The position numbers were made by a program, and so were the translations under genes. Positions 5,837-12,432 of a stretch of 23,094 nucleotides of DNA are shown in pieces. Numbering within the stretch: position 1 is the stretch's first letter; every line of letters begins with the position of its first letter. The DNA is from Lysobacterales bacterium. GTDB lineage: Bacteria > Pseudomonadota > Gammaproteobacteria > Xanthomonadales > Xanthomonadaceae. The DNA lies in NCBI GenBank assembly GCA_016718605.1, contig JADKCY010000032.1:1-23094 (forward strand). Direction: 5' to 3'. Under the pieces are notes generated by a model that was given only the letters and a program-made list of their open reading frames with translations, made no database searches and was not told where the DNA came from.

Positions 5837-6862
5837 CTATCCCTTCGTTCCCGTATTGTCGTTATCCACGACCAGCCTGACGCCGGGCGACTTATCCACC
5901 CAGGCGCGCAAGTGTTCGCTACTCAGGTGGGCGTACTTCTGAACCATCTTGATGGATGACCAGCCGCCAAGCTCTTGGAGAACATGGAGCGGAGTGCCGG
6001 ATTGAACGTGCCAGCTGGCCCATGTATGGCGTAGGTCATGCCAGCAGAAATCCTCAATCCCGGCTCTCTTGAGTGCGTCGCGCCAAGCCTTAGTGCTTGT
6101 TTGATGAACAGGCTTTCCGGATCTTGGAAATACCCACTCAGATGGTTTTTTGATCTGGCTATTTTTCTGCTTTTCAAGGATCTTGACGGCTTGCGCAGAA
6201 AGCGGAACCCCAAGGCTTTTCCCGTTCTTGGTATCTTCTGACAATACCCATGCTGTACGGCGTGGCAAATCAACCTGTGACCATTTAAGGTGGGTTACGT
6301 TTGCGCGGCGTAGCCCTGTTTGCAAGGAAAACTCGCACATTGAAGCAAGGTGAGCGGGTAGCTCATAAACGAGCGCTTCAGCCTCTTGTTTTGTTATCCA
6401 CCTGATGCGTTCAGTTGTATTTGGTAGCGCGGGGATTTTTGGTATTTTATCTACCCAGTCCCACTCGTCGCGTGATTTTATTAGCATAGCCCGTAACGTT
6501 GTCAGGAATCGATTTACGGTGTCTGGCCCCGGTTCGCAGCGCCGCGTTTGTCCGCTTGGGTAGATCAGGACGTATGGAGTTCTACGGGCAGTAATGATTT
6601 CTGACACCAGTTTAGGTGTGAATTCATCAAGGTAAATCCCATGTAGGCCATGATCTTGAAAGTAGTCATCAAGCCAGCGCAGGGCGTCTTGGTCATTTTT
6701 GATGCTGGCTTTCTTGTCGATCTGTGCTTCTGTGATAAAGCGCGTGACCGCCTCTTTCCATCGGATTCTTGGTTTTGCCGCACCCACCTTTTTGTGAGTA
6801 TGTCGCCAAGACTCGCATTGTTTGCTCCGTTCAGTTGATGCTGAATGGTGGCATTGCGTCAT
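5837..6862 (-). CDS. int: Tyrosine recombinase (phage integrase), N-terminally short
   Basis: 341 residues. Catalytic residues are present: R in TGLRRANVT (about R185), K in SEDTKNGKSL, H275 and R278 in HDLRHTWASW, the LGGWSS motif, and the nucleophile Y in QKYAHLS (about Y310). The core-binding domain starts near residue 34 (RWKEAVTRFI). Relatives usually carry about 45 further residues with an arm-site-binding fold before this point; here they are replaced by about 18 polar residues (MTQCHHSASTERSKQCESW) and no such domain is encoded in the 35 bases up to the next gene. The enzyme could be altered or crippled in arm-site binding. It lies inside the minus-strand operon rather than at an end. 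Confidence 0.9.
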   Translation of the reverse strand: MTQCHHSASTERSKQCESWRHTHKKVGAAKPRIRWKEAVTRFITEAQIDKKASIKNDQDALRWLDDYFQDHGLHGIYLDEFTPKLVSEIITARRTPYVLIYPSGQTRRCEPGPDTVNRFLTTLRAMLIKSRDEWDWVDKIPKIPALPNTTERIRWITKQEAEALVYELPAHLASMCEFSLQTGLRRANVTHLKWSQVDLPRRTAWVLSEDTKNGKSLGVPLSAQAVKILEKQKNSQIKKPSEWVFPRSGKPVHQTSTKAWRDALKRAGIEDFCWHDLRHTWASWHVQSGTPLHVLQELGGWSSIKMVQKYAHLSSEHLRAWVDKSPGVRLVVDNDNTGTKG

Positions 6863-6897
6863 GCAGGTATTTTGAATAAGTGCTAAAACTGGGTGAG

Positions 6898-7200
6898 TCA
6901 GTCTCCAAGTCTTGGGCCTTGATACTCAAACAGTTCCTGCCACGCGCTAAGTGCGGCCATGCCTGTATCAAACCACTTGCTGACGACTACGGTGTCTTTG
7001 CAGTCCAGCAGCAGGCATTCAAGTTCCATTGCTGTTTTGTGCCCAGCGGATTCAAGGTCTGCGATTCTGGCGTGCAGGCGGTCAATTTGTGTCGCAGCAT
7101 CGAACATCGCTTCCCCTGCCTTCTCGCAGTCCGATACGCTGCGTGATAGCGGGTGGCTCATGAAATCCGCTGCGAGAATTTTCAAGTCTTGTGGTGCCAT
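6898..7200 (-). CDS. Phage hypothetical protein, helical
   Basis: 100 residues, GGAGGG eight bases before the ATG. The centre is helical with a coiled-coil tendency (GEAMFDAATQIDRLHARIADLES). It is immediately followed by int, 35 bases away. It is joined head to tail with the gene at 7201-7503. No family recognised. Confidence 0.65.
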   Translation of the reverse strand: MAPQDLKILAADFMSHPLSRSVSDCEKAGEAMFDAATQIDRLHARIADLESAGHKTAMELECLLLDCKDTVVVSKWFDTGMAALSAWQELFEYQGPRLGD

Positions 7201-7503
7201 TCAAATTTCCCTCCATTCAGACGGGTGGCACAGGTGCTGAGTTCCATCTGGGGCCTCGGAAACGCACCACGCTTCGTCTCCAGTCGCCGGATTTTTCACC
7301 CAATGAGCGGCGTAAATCTCGCCTGACTCACAACGCACAAGAATTCTGGTACTGCGAGGGGCGTGATCAATCGAGTGCCACTCGAACGCGTCGAAGAAAA
7401 CAACTCGGCATAGCTCGCCACCAAGCCACTTGCTTTCCTTCCCTACCATTGGCGAAGAGACCGCGTCTGTAAATTCGAAAACTGCCGTGTATCTCGTTGT
7501 CAT
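7201..7503 (-). CDS. Phage hypothetical protein (DUF551-like fold possible)
   Basis: 100 residues from ATG 7503 (MTTRYTAVFEF), with GGGGAG just upstream and ATGA overlap with the previous stop. The second half, WHSIDHAPRSTRILVRCESGEIYAA followed by TGDEAWCV and HLCHPSEW, resembles the short phage proteins that carry W-x-P...VLV...G....A.W..PTHW (DUF551 type). The function of that family is unknown. Adjacent genes are equally small accessory genes. Confidence 0.7.
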   Translation of the reverse strand: MTTRYTAVFEFTDAVSSPMVGKESKWLGGELCRVVFFDAFEWHSIDHAPRSTRILVRCESGEIYAAHWVKNPATGDEAWCVSEAPDGTQHLCHPSEWREI

Positions 7504-7901
7504 CACTCCCCGCCTTTCGGTGCAGCGCCACGGGCGCGGATGGCTTCTGCGCAACGCGATAGTTCGAGGTTGAAAACGTTGGCCCTGTGCGGACCCTTGA
7601 AAGACTCGCAAACCTTCGCGCACGCCTCGCGCTCAACCTCGGCAGCCTCACGCTGAATCTCCTGCACCGTGCGCCCATCGCCATGCTTTGCCGAAGCAAT
7701 GCCGCGCCACTTCTCTGCGGTCGCAGCAAGTGTGCGCAAGCGCTCCATTTCGGCGGCGGTTGATTTGCGCTCTTCCGCTGCTACCAGCTCAGCGAAGCGC
7801 TTAAGAGTTTCCGGCGTTACGCTAGCCATCTCAAATAGCTTCCCGAGCTCTCCCCACGGGTCGGCCTCACGCGCCAGCTTGATGATTGCGTCGTCGGTCA
7901 T
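7503..7901 (-). CDS. Phage coiled-coil protein of unknown function
   Basis: 132 residues from ATG 7901, which overlaps the upstream stop in ATGA. An N-terminal helical segment (KLAREADPWGELGKLFEMAS, TLKRFAELVAAEERKS) is followed by a charged helix (AEMERLRTLAATAEKWRGIA) and by VEREACAKVCESFKG, a motif common in phage proteins of this size. The C-terminus ends ARGAAPKGGE. Function unknown. Confidence 0.7.
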   Translation of the reverse strand: MTDDAIIKLAREADPWGELGKLFEMASVTPETLKRFAELVAAEERKSTAAEMERLRTLAATAEKWRGIASAKHGDGRTVQEIQREAAEVEREACAKVCESFKGPHRANVFNLELSRCAEAIRARGAAPKGGE

Positions 7902-8248
7902 CCCATCGCCCCCCCGATCTCTGCTGCTGCGCGGACGATTGCCCGTCGAGTGGCGGCGCAAGAATCTTCTGTATGCGGTTCAAGTTTGTCGCAGTCTGGA
8001 AGAGTTACGTTTGTTGACGCACCATTGCCGGTGCCTATGTAAATCCACGCGCCGATCTTCACCGCCAGCCGCAGCGCGTCTCCGTCGTCTGTGAGCGGGT
8101 TCCATCTAGCGTCTGAGGGGTCGCTACCACACACCTTGCATGTGGTATCGCATCCCCAATTCCCGTATGAGTATTCACGCTGGTCGTCTGGATGAAGGCA
8201 AATTCCCGCAGCATTGGCCGCGAGTTCAAGCAGTTCTTTGTCGGTCAT
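7898..8248 (-). CDS. Phage hypothetical protein, paralogue of the 3654-3992 product
   Basis: 116 residues. Conserved blocks TDKELLELAANAAGI, WNPLTDDGDALRLAVKI and ATRRAIVRAAAEIGGAM match the copy at 3654-3992. Between them is a Cys-containing insert (CDTTCKVCGSDPSD) that may bind zinc, different from the insert of the other copy. The start overlaps the stop of the small membrane protein (ATGA), with GGAG in the end of that gene. Role unknown. Confidence 0.78.
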   Translation of the reverse strand: MTDKELLELAANAAGICLHPDDQREYSYGNWGCDTTCKVCGSDPSDARWNPLTDDGDALRLAVKIGAWIYIGTGNGASTNVTLPDCDKLEPHTEDSCAATRRAIVRAAAEIGGAMG

Positions 8249-8400
8249 TCCGTATGCTCCATTTCAATAAACAGAAGCGCCAGTGTCATCATGATGCCAA
8301 GAAAGAACGCCCAGAATCTCCCCGCGTTCAGGGCATCCAATACCCACATCCCGGACGAAACAACCGCCATCACTGCGCCGATCTGGGCGTACCGTTTCAT
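8245..8400 (-). CDS. Small membrane protein, 51 residues
   Basis: MKRYAQIGAVMAVVSSGMWV then FWAFFLGIMMTLALLF gives two likely membrane segments with a short polar link and an acidic end (EMEHTE). ATGA overlaps at both ends (8397-8400 and 8245-8248) support it as a real gene. The upstream CAGGAG lies ten bases before the ATG. Function unknown; it would sit in the inner membrane. Confidence 0.7.
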   Translation of the reverse strand: MKRYAQIGAVMAVVSSGMWVLDALNAGRFWAFFLGIMMTLALLFIEMEHTE

Positions 8401-8879
8401 GGCTTCTCCTGCGCAGCGATGGCTGCGTCGATTGTCTGGGAAGCCGCGCTATAACTCATCACTGGCATGCGTGCCAATATATCGTGGCATGCTTTCCGAG
8501 TGTCGCGGCTATCGTGGTCATCGGTTAGCCACCGATACCGCTTCGCATCCTTCTCCGCTTCAGCGAGCTTGGCTTCTCTTTCTTCGCGCCGGGTCTTGAT
8601 ATCCGCGTGCAATAAGAGCGCCTCAGCTTGTGCAGTGAGTCTGCTTATTGTTTCCCGAGCGTCCCGCAGATCAGCGATCAGGGCGGGGATGGCTTCGCGT
8701 GCTGCGGCAATGAAGGCCGCGTTTTCACACATCTTGTCGTTATCTGTTTCGGTGTCGCAGACACTGGCGTACCCTATGCTCTTGGCCGTTACCTCGGTTC
8801 CTGCGCGACCCCAAGGCCCGGGCGTAGCAGCATCGGAAAGCTTCTCCCACTCCGCAATCTGCCGTTCCGTTGTTTTCAT
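8397..8879 (-). CDS. Phage protein with ATPGPW motif and coiled coil
   Basis: 160 residues. The N-terminal SDAATPGPWGRAG, followed by NAAFIAAAREAIPALIADLR, is the signature of a common phage and prophage family (ead/Ea22-like neighbourhood) with unknown function. The C-terminal half is a charged coiled coil (RREEREAKLAEAEKDAKRYRWL) and ends SYSAASQTIDAAIA. The start overlaps the previous stop (ATGA). A related TPGPW protein is encoded at 15081-15563. Confidence 0.75.
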   Translation of the reverse strand: MKTTERQIAEWEKLSDAATPGPWGRAGTEVTAKSIGYASVCDTETDNDKMCENAAFIAAAREAIPALIADLRDARETISRLTAQAEALLLHADIKTRREEREAKLAEAEKDAKRYRWLTDDHDSRDTRKACHDILARMPVMSYSAASQTIDAAIAAQEKP

Positions 8880-9073
8880 TTCAGCACCTTTTCTTCCGGG
8901 TCAAACCCGAATTCGTCGCAAAGCGCGTGAGCTACCGTAGATCCAACGCAGAACGTTTCCTTTGCCTTTACCCAACGCGGCACGCCTGCCCATTTTGTTT
9001 TTGGCTTGTGCCAGTTCGTCATGGCGCGGCGTAGCAATTCACGCTCTGAATATTCATGTCCGGCTAGGTTCAT
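8876..9073 (-). CDS. Small phage protein of unknown function
   Basis: 65 residues, basic in the middle (NWHKPKTKWAGVPRWVKAKE), C-terminal FGFDPEE. ATGA overlaps at both ends place it firmly in the operon. The sequence KWAGVPRWVKAKETF...GSTVAHALC resembles short phage proteins, with no known activity. Confidence 0.65.
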   Translation of the reverse strand: MNLAGHEYSERELLRRAMTNWHKPKTKWAGVPRWVKAKETFCVGSTVAHALCDEFGFDPEEKVLK

Positions 9074-9258
9074 TGCTGCGCTCCCTTCTGCTGGTCGGCA
9101 GCCGCGTTATATTCAGCAATCAGCTTGTCAATCGGATTCCCAACCAAAATAGGCGGCTTATCCCGAGTAGCTTGAAGCTCGCGAATGTAGTGAGGGGGGC
9201 CGACCAGAGCTTGAAGAATTTGGCGCAATGCTGTTGCGCTTACGGTTACTGTTTCCAT
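9070..9258 (-). CDS. Small phage protein ending in the DQQKG linker
   Basis: 62 residues from ATG 9258 (METVTVSATALRQILQALVG). The ATG overlaps the previous stop (ATGA). The C-terminal AADQQKGAQQ is encoded by a sequence repeated at the ends of the next two upstream genes. The central segment PPHYIRELQATRDKPPILVGNPI is typical of short phage proteins; no function known. Confidence 0.65.
   Translation of the reverse strand: METVTVSATALRQILQALVGPPHYIRELQATRDKPPILVGNPIDKLIAEYNAAADQQKGAQQ
9082..9098. repeat. Gene-end linker repeat, copy 1
   Basis: 17 bases TCCCTTCTGCTGGTCGG, identical to 9791-9807 and sharing 13 bases (TTCTGCTGGTCGG) with 9271-9283. On the minus strand it encodes DQQK at the very end of a gene. 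Confidence 0.85.
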
Positions 9259-9782
9259 CACTCGCCCCCATTCTGCTGGTCGGCGGTGGGCTTCATGAAC
9301 GCAATCCAGTGCGTACCGTTTTTCTTTCCAGCGGTATTCCCGAAAAGAGGCGGCACCGGAGAGCATTCCAGCACTTCACGCACCTTGATCTGAGTTTCGT
9401 TCCACTTGAATATCAGCGTCCCGTTGGGCTTCAGTACCCGGAAACACTCGTCAAATCCTTTGCGCAAGTCTTCGCGCCAATCCTTCCCTAGTTTCCCGTA
9501 CTTCGCTGCAAGCCATGACCTTGGCCCAGCTTGAACAAGGTGTGGCGGATCAAATGCGACTACGTAAAACGTCTCGTCTAGATAAGGCAGCGCACGGAAG
9601 TCCATAAGCGCGTCGGGCTCAATGACCAGTGTTCGCGTTCCGCTGGCATTGCCGCGTGAATTGTCGGTAACGGTAAGCGTCTCGATCCTCTTGTCACCGA
9701 AGACAACATCTGGGTGCTTGTGGTTGAACCACATCATGCGACTGCCGCAACATACATCCAGAACAAGCGGAATCTGCTGCAT
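9258..9782 (-). CDS. SAM-dependent methyltransferase-like protein (DPPH motif)
   Basis: 174 residues from ATG 9782, overlapping the previous stop (ATGA). An N-terminal LDVCCGSRMMWF resembles the SAM-binding motif I; VVAFDPPHL (residues 75-82) corresponds to the catalytic DPP(Y/H) motif of N6-adenine-type methyltransferases; FRVLKPNGTLIFKWNE is the following conserved strand and turn, and GNTAGKKNGTHWIAFMK the C-terminal strand. It is short for a DNA methyltransferase and has no obvious target-recognition domain. Such phage proteins may modify DNA or a small substrate; the target is unknown. It ends in the DQQN linker. Confidence 0.8.
   Translation of the reverse strand: MQQIPLVLDVCCGSRMMWFNHKHPDVVFGDKRIETLTVTDNSRGNASGTRTLVIEPDALMDFRALPYLDETFYVVAFDPPHLVQAGPRSWLAAKYGKLGKDWREDLRKGFDECFRVLKPNGTLIFKWNETQIKVREVLECSPVPPLFGNTAGKKNGTHWIAFMKPTADQQNGGE
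9271..9283. repeat. Gene-end linker repeat, copy 2
   Basis: TTCTGCTGGTCGG, the 13-base core shared with 9082-9098 and 9791-9807, encoding DQQN at the end of the methyltransferase-like gene. Confidence 0.8.
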
Positions 9783-10177
9783 CACGCGCCTCCCTTCTGC
9801 TGGTCGGTGGAGGCCAATGGCTCCCACAACGACACAAGGTGCTGCATCCTCGGTCGCAGAAATTCAATTACCGATGCCTCATCGTTCCGGCATACCTCGA
9901 CAATCGACCAGCGATACAACCCTTTGCGCTGGCCCATCCAGAACAGCTTGAGCTTGCCATTCCGATAGTTGTTGTCGCCGTTAAAATTCGGTTCGCCTTC
10001 GCCATCACCCTCAATCCAATCCCAGCGGAACAACAGGTTGTAGTCGGGGTCAATGTCTCCCTCTGCCGCTATGAAGTCAGCGAACGATTTGTAATAAGCC
10101 TCGCATGTATCGTTAGCGAAGTAGTTTCCCTCGTTGCAGTAGTAGCTGTGATCCGCTTCCCACAGGTGCTTAGTCAT
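9782..10177 (-). CDS. Acidic aromatic-rich phage protein
   Basis: 131 residues from ATG 10177 with GGAGAAAGC upstream; ATGA overlap with the previous stop. Acidic and Tyr/Trp/Asn-rich: HLWEADHSYYCNEGNYFAND, FRWDWIEGDGEGEP, then GKLKLFWMGQRKGLYRWSIVEV. This pattern is known from phage hypothetical proteins of about 130 residues and suggests a compact globular fold; function unknown. It ends in STDQQKGGA, the linker shared with the two following genes. Confidence 0.7.
   Translation of the reverse strand: MTKHLWEADHSYYCNEGNYFANDTCEAYYKSFADFIAAEGDIDPDYNLLFRWDWIEGDGEGEPNFNGDNNYRNGKLKLFWMGQRKGLYRWSIVEVCRNDEASVIEFLRPRMQHLVSLWEPLASTDQQKGGA
9791..9807. repeat. Gene-end linker repeat, copy 3
   Basis: Identical 17-base copy of 9082-9098, encoding DQQK at the end of the acidic phage protein. 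Confidence 0.85.
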
Positions 10178-10731
10178 GCTTTCTCCTCTTCCTGCCCGGC
10201 AGGCTTCCCGCACTTCGGGCAAAAATGCACGTCATTTTCTTTTGGGTTGCCGTCTGGGAACATCCAGGTGATGCCGCAGGAGCCTTCCCAAAACCCGCGA
10301 TCTGGATCGTCGCGGTAAATCCACTTGCAGACGTTTGGGGCTTTAGGCTTCACGGCGGTGAGGGCTTCGGACAGTTCGCGCCGCATCATATTAATGAGCA
10401 TCGCGTCTACCGGCAGTGCGACTTTGGCGCGAAGGTGCCATGTAGTTACAAGCTCCACGAGTACACGCTCAAGCTCGACGGCCCGCTCTTCAGCGTCCAG
10501 CGCTCTGCGGCGCTCGTCGCCGAGTTGCGCCAGATTGGAGACCTTGTCACGCTCAAGCTCGGAAATGCGCTCCTGCGCAATCTCCAGTCGGGAGAACCAT
10601 CCCAGCGCTTCAAGCGCCTGATCCGGCGTGATTTCGTACAGCGCCTTCGCTCCGTCGTCTTTGTCAGAGCAGTCTTCCCAGCCAAATGGCGTCGAGCGGA
10701 AGTAGCCGAAGGGTTCAAGTGGGGTAGTCAT
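10174..10731 (-). CDS. Phage protein with coiled coil and C-terminal zinc ribbon
   Basis: 185 residues from ATG 10731, AAGGAG at nine bases upstream. The N-terminus PLEPFGYFRSTPFGWEDC is a frequent start of phage accessory proteins. A long helix follows (EIAQERISELERDKV ... RALDAEERAVELERVLVELV). The C-terminal 60 residues carry C-x-n-C ... FCPKCGKPAG, a zinc ribbon of four Cys. Two related TPGPW or EPFGY proteins elsewhere in the operon share the coiled-coil design. Function unknown. Confidence 0.75.
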   Translation of the reverse strand: MTTPLEPFGYFRSTPFGWEDCSDKDDGAKALYEITPDQALEALGWFSRLEIAQERISELERDKVSNLAQLGDERRRALDAEERAVELERVLVELVTTWHLRAKVALPVDAMLINMMRRELSEALTAVKPKAPNVCKWIYRDDPDRGFWEGSCGITWMFPDGNPKENDVHFCPKCGKPAGQEEEKA

Positions 10732-10750
10732 GCTGCACTCCTTCCCTGAC

Positions 10751-11203
10751 TCAGAACGGTATGTCATCGTCAAATTCACCAAACCCGGCGCCACTTGATT
10801 GCGTCGGATTGCTGGGCTTGGGTTTCTCAGTCCTGGTGGCGCTAGCTTGTCCTTGGCCGCGCGGATTCCCTTCTCCGCCTTCTGGCTTGCCGCCGAGCAT
10901 TTGCATCTGGTCAGCGCGGATTTCGGTGGTGTACTGATCCACTCCGTCTTTGTTGGTCCATTTGCGGGTTGAAAATTTCCCGCTCACGAAAACCTGCGAT
11001 CCTTTTTTCAGGTATTGCCCACAAATTTCAGCGAGCTTCCCGAATGCTGAGATGCGAACCCACTCAGCCCCTTCGGACTCCTTCGATTTCCAGCCAACAG
11101 CGATGGTGAAGTTGCAGATTGCATCCCCTGATGGCGCATAGCGCGTCTCCGGATCCTTGCCGAGCCTGCCGATGAAATTGCACTGGTTTAGATCGTTTGC
11201 CAT
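10751..11203 (-). CDS. ssb: Single-stranded DNA-binding protein
   Basis: 150 residues from ATG 11203 with GGAGTAATC upstream. An OB-fold covers residues 1-105: NQCNFIGRLGKDPETRYAPS, CNFTIAV, WVRISAFGKLAEICGQYLKKG and the VSGKFSTRKWTNKDG strand. A Gly/Ser/Pro-rich linker follows, and the acidic tip ends DDDIPF, which in SSBs docks partner proteins such as exonucleases. It lies beside the YqaJ exonuclease, consistent with a phage recombination and replication module. Confidence 0.95.
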   Translation of the reverse strand: MANDLNQCNFIGRLGKDPETRYAPSGDAICNFTIAVGWKSKESEGAEWVRISAFGKLAEICGQYLKKGSQVFVSGKFSTRKWTNKDGVDQYTTEIRADQMQMLGGKPEGGEGNPRGQGQASATRTEKPKPSNPTQSSGAGFGEFDDDIPF

Positions 11204-11208
11204 GCTGA

Positions 11209-11403
11209 TTACTCCGCGAGAATTGGTTGAGAGTCGCCGGGCACAAACTCCGTGCCGGACGTGAAGATGGACAGCAGGCGCGGTGTCGGCTGGGTGAGTG
11301 CCCACAGCCCGACCATTGCGCCGGTATCAATCGAGTGTTTGCGGGCTTCGAGCTTCGCGCAGTGAAAGTCGGTCGGCTCGGCGTTTGGAATGATGGGCAG
11401 CAT
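11209..11403 (-). CDS. Small phage protein upstream of ssb
   Basis: 64 residues; the ATG at 11403 is preceded by GGGGCGAC. It reads MLPIIPNAEPTDFHCAKLEA then DTGAMVGLWALTQPTPRLLS; normal coding character and position five bases before ssb suggest a real gene. No family recognised. Confidence 0.6.
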   Translation of the reverse strand: MLPIIPNAEPTDFHCAKLEARKHSIDTGAMVGLWALTQPTPRLLSIFTSGTEFVPGDSQPILAE

Positions 11404-11439
11404 GTCGCCCCATTGGTATTTTCTATTTGATTGGGGGAG

Positions 11440-11457
11440 GGGGATTAAGGGGCTTTA
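11440..11457 (-). terminator. Short hairpin between small genes, possible weak terminator
   Basis: On the minus strand GGGGCT-GAGTAA-AGCCCC followed by TTAATC. Six perfect pairs, no real T run, so it may only slow polymerase or process the transcript. Confidence 0.3.
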
Positions 11458-11482
11458 CTCAGCCCCGTCATCACTCAGCAAG

Positions 11483-11686
11483 TCAGTTAGCTGGCTTGCT
11501 GATTGCGGATAGCTGGGCGTTTGCCATTCTGAGAAGCACCTCAGCGACAGCGCGTTGAAACCTTGCGTCGCCGTATGTCATGCAGCTTTGAAGCAAATTT
11601 AGACTTGCGCCAACAACAACCGCCGAGTCAAACCCGCCGCACAGCTTCGCCATGTCTTTGGTTAAGTCTTCTATCTGTTCTTCCAT
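11483..11686 (-). CDS. Small phage protein of unknown function
   Basis: 67 residues from ATG 11686 (MEEQIEDLTKDMAKLCGGFD), with GGAG upstream; an in-frame ATG at 11713 is less likely. Helical, ending LRMANAQLSAISKPAN. It lies 23 bases after the exonuclease gene. No family recognised. Confidence 0.6.
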   Translation of the reverse strand: MEEQIEDLTKDMAKLCGGFDSAVVVGASLNLLQSCMTYGDARFQRAVAEVLLRMANAQLSAISKPAN

Positions 11687-11709
11687 GGTATTGCTCCGGT
11701 TATCGGGCA

Positions 11710-12432
11710 TCACGCCACCCGCTTTCTGAGTTCTTTGATTAGGGCTTCAACTTCCGCGTTAGCCTGCAGAATTGACCATTCGAGAAGCTGGATTTCCTGC
11801 TCGCTACGTTCGATGCGATGGATGTACAGGCCCAGTTCAAGCCCGCTTGATTCGTGTAGGTCTGCGTTGTAGCTGACCCAATCCCACCACTTTCTTCCTG
11901 TAACCCACATTGCGCCGACGCATTGCCACTTGAACTCTGGCGGCATCCCGGTCTTTAGGCGCCGCATGTGGATCACGCTGGACTTCGGGCATTTGGCTTC
12001 AACACCTCCGACATCACCTACAAGCCCGTCTGGACTGCATCCAACAAAATCGTACTTTGGGTGCAGCAGGAATCCGGACTGTTGGACGAGGCAGCCTTTT
12101 TCAATGCTGTAAGCCTCAAGGCTAAACGGCTCTGTGTCGGTCCCGTGCTGGGTGGCCATACTGAAAAACGCATCCTTGCCTGGGCGCCCGGTCATCCGCT
12201 CGAATGCCAAGCGGCAGATCAGGTCGGTGTATGCCGCCTTGTCTTCCTTCTCGTTCTCCTTTGTTGGCTTCCCGTCTGCGCCAAAAATTGGAATTGCCTT
12301 TCCGTCCGCATCCTTTTTATTGATTGTCGACTTGCGCTCAACCACGTCCTTGAATTCTGACGCAGTGAACTTTCCGACGCGGGCAGCAAACCAATCAGGC
12401 GTTCGCTGGTCTTGGGTAAGGGCTTCAGCCAT
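11710..12432 (-). CDS. YqaJ / lambda-exonuclease-type viral recombinase
   Basis: 240 residues from ATG 12432 with AAGGAG upstream. The PD-(D/E)XK nuclease core is evident: RTPDWFAARVGKFTASEF at the start, SMATQHGTDTEPFSLEAY, GCSPDGL (D about 135) and GGVEAKCPK (E about 145, K about 147), then the WQCVGAMWVTGRKWWDWVSY block. These exonucleases chew the 5' strand of double-stranded ends and work with an annealing protein. The next upstream gene (12425-13465), which overlaps it by eight bases, is the natural partner, and SSB follows downstream. Confidence 0.92.
   Translation of the reverse strand: MAEALTQDQRTPDWFAARVGKFTASEFKDVVERKSTINKKDADGKAIPIFGADGKPTKENEKEDKAAYTDLICRLAFERMTGRPGKDAFFSMATQHGTDTEPFSLEAYSIEKGCLVQQSGFLLHPKYDFVGCSPDGLVGDVGGVEAKCPKSSVIHMRRLKTGMPPEFKWQCVGAMWVTGRKWWDWVSYNADLHESSGLELGLYIHRIERSEQEIQLLEWSILQANAEVEALIKELRKRVA

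Noticed and set aside
6770..6815. A minus-strand frame reading MRVLATYSQKGGCGKT, like the start of a ParA ATPase with a P-loop, with GGAG upstream.
   Set aside because: It lasts only a few dozen codons, overlaps the integrase in another frame, and has no further ParA motifs; the integrase frame there matches its family. Probably coincidence.
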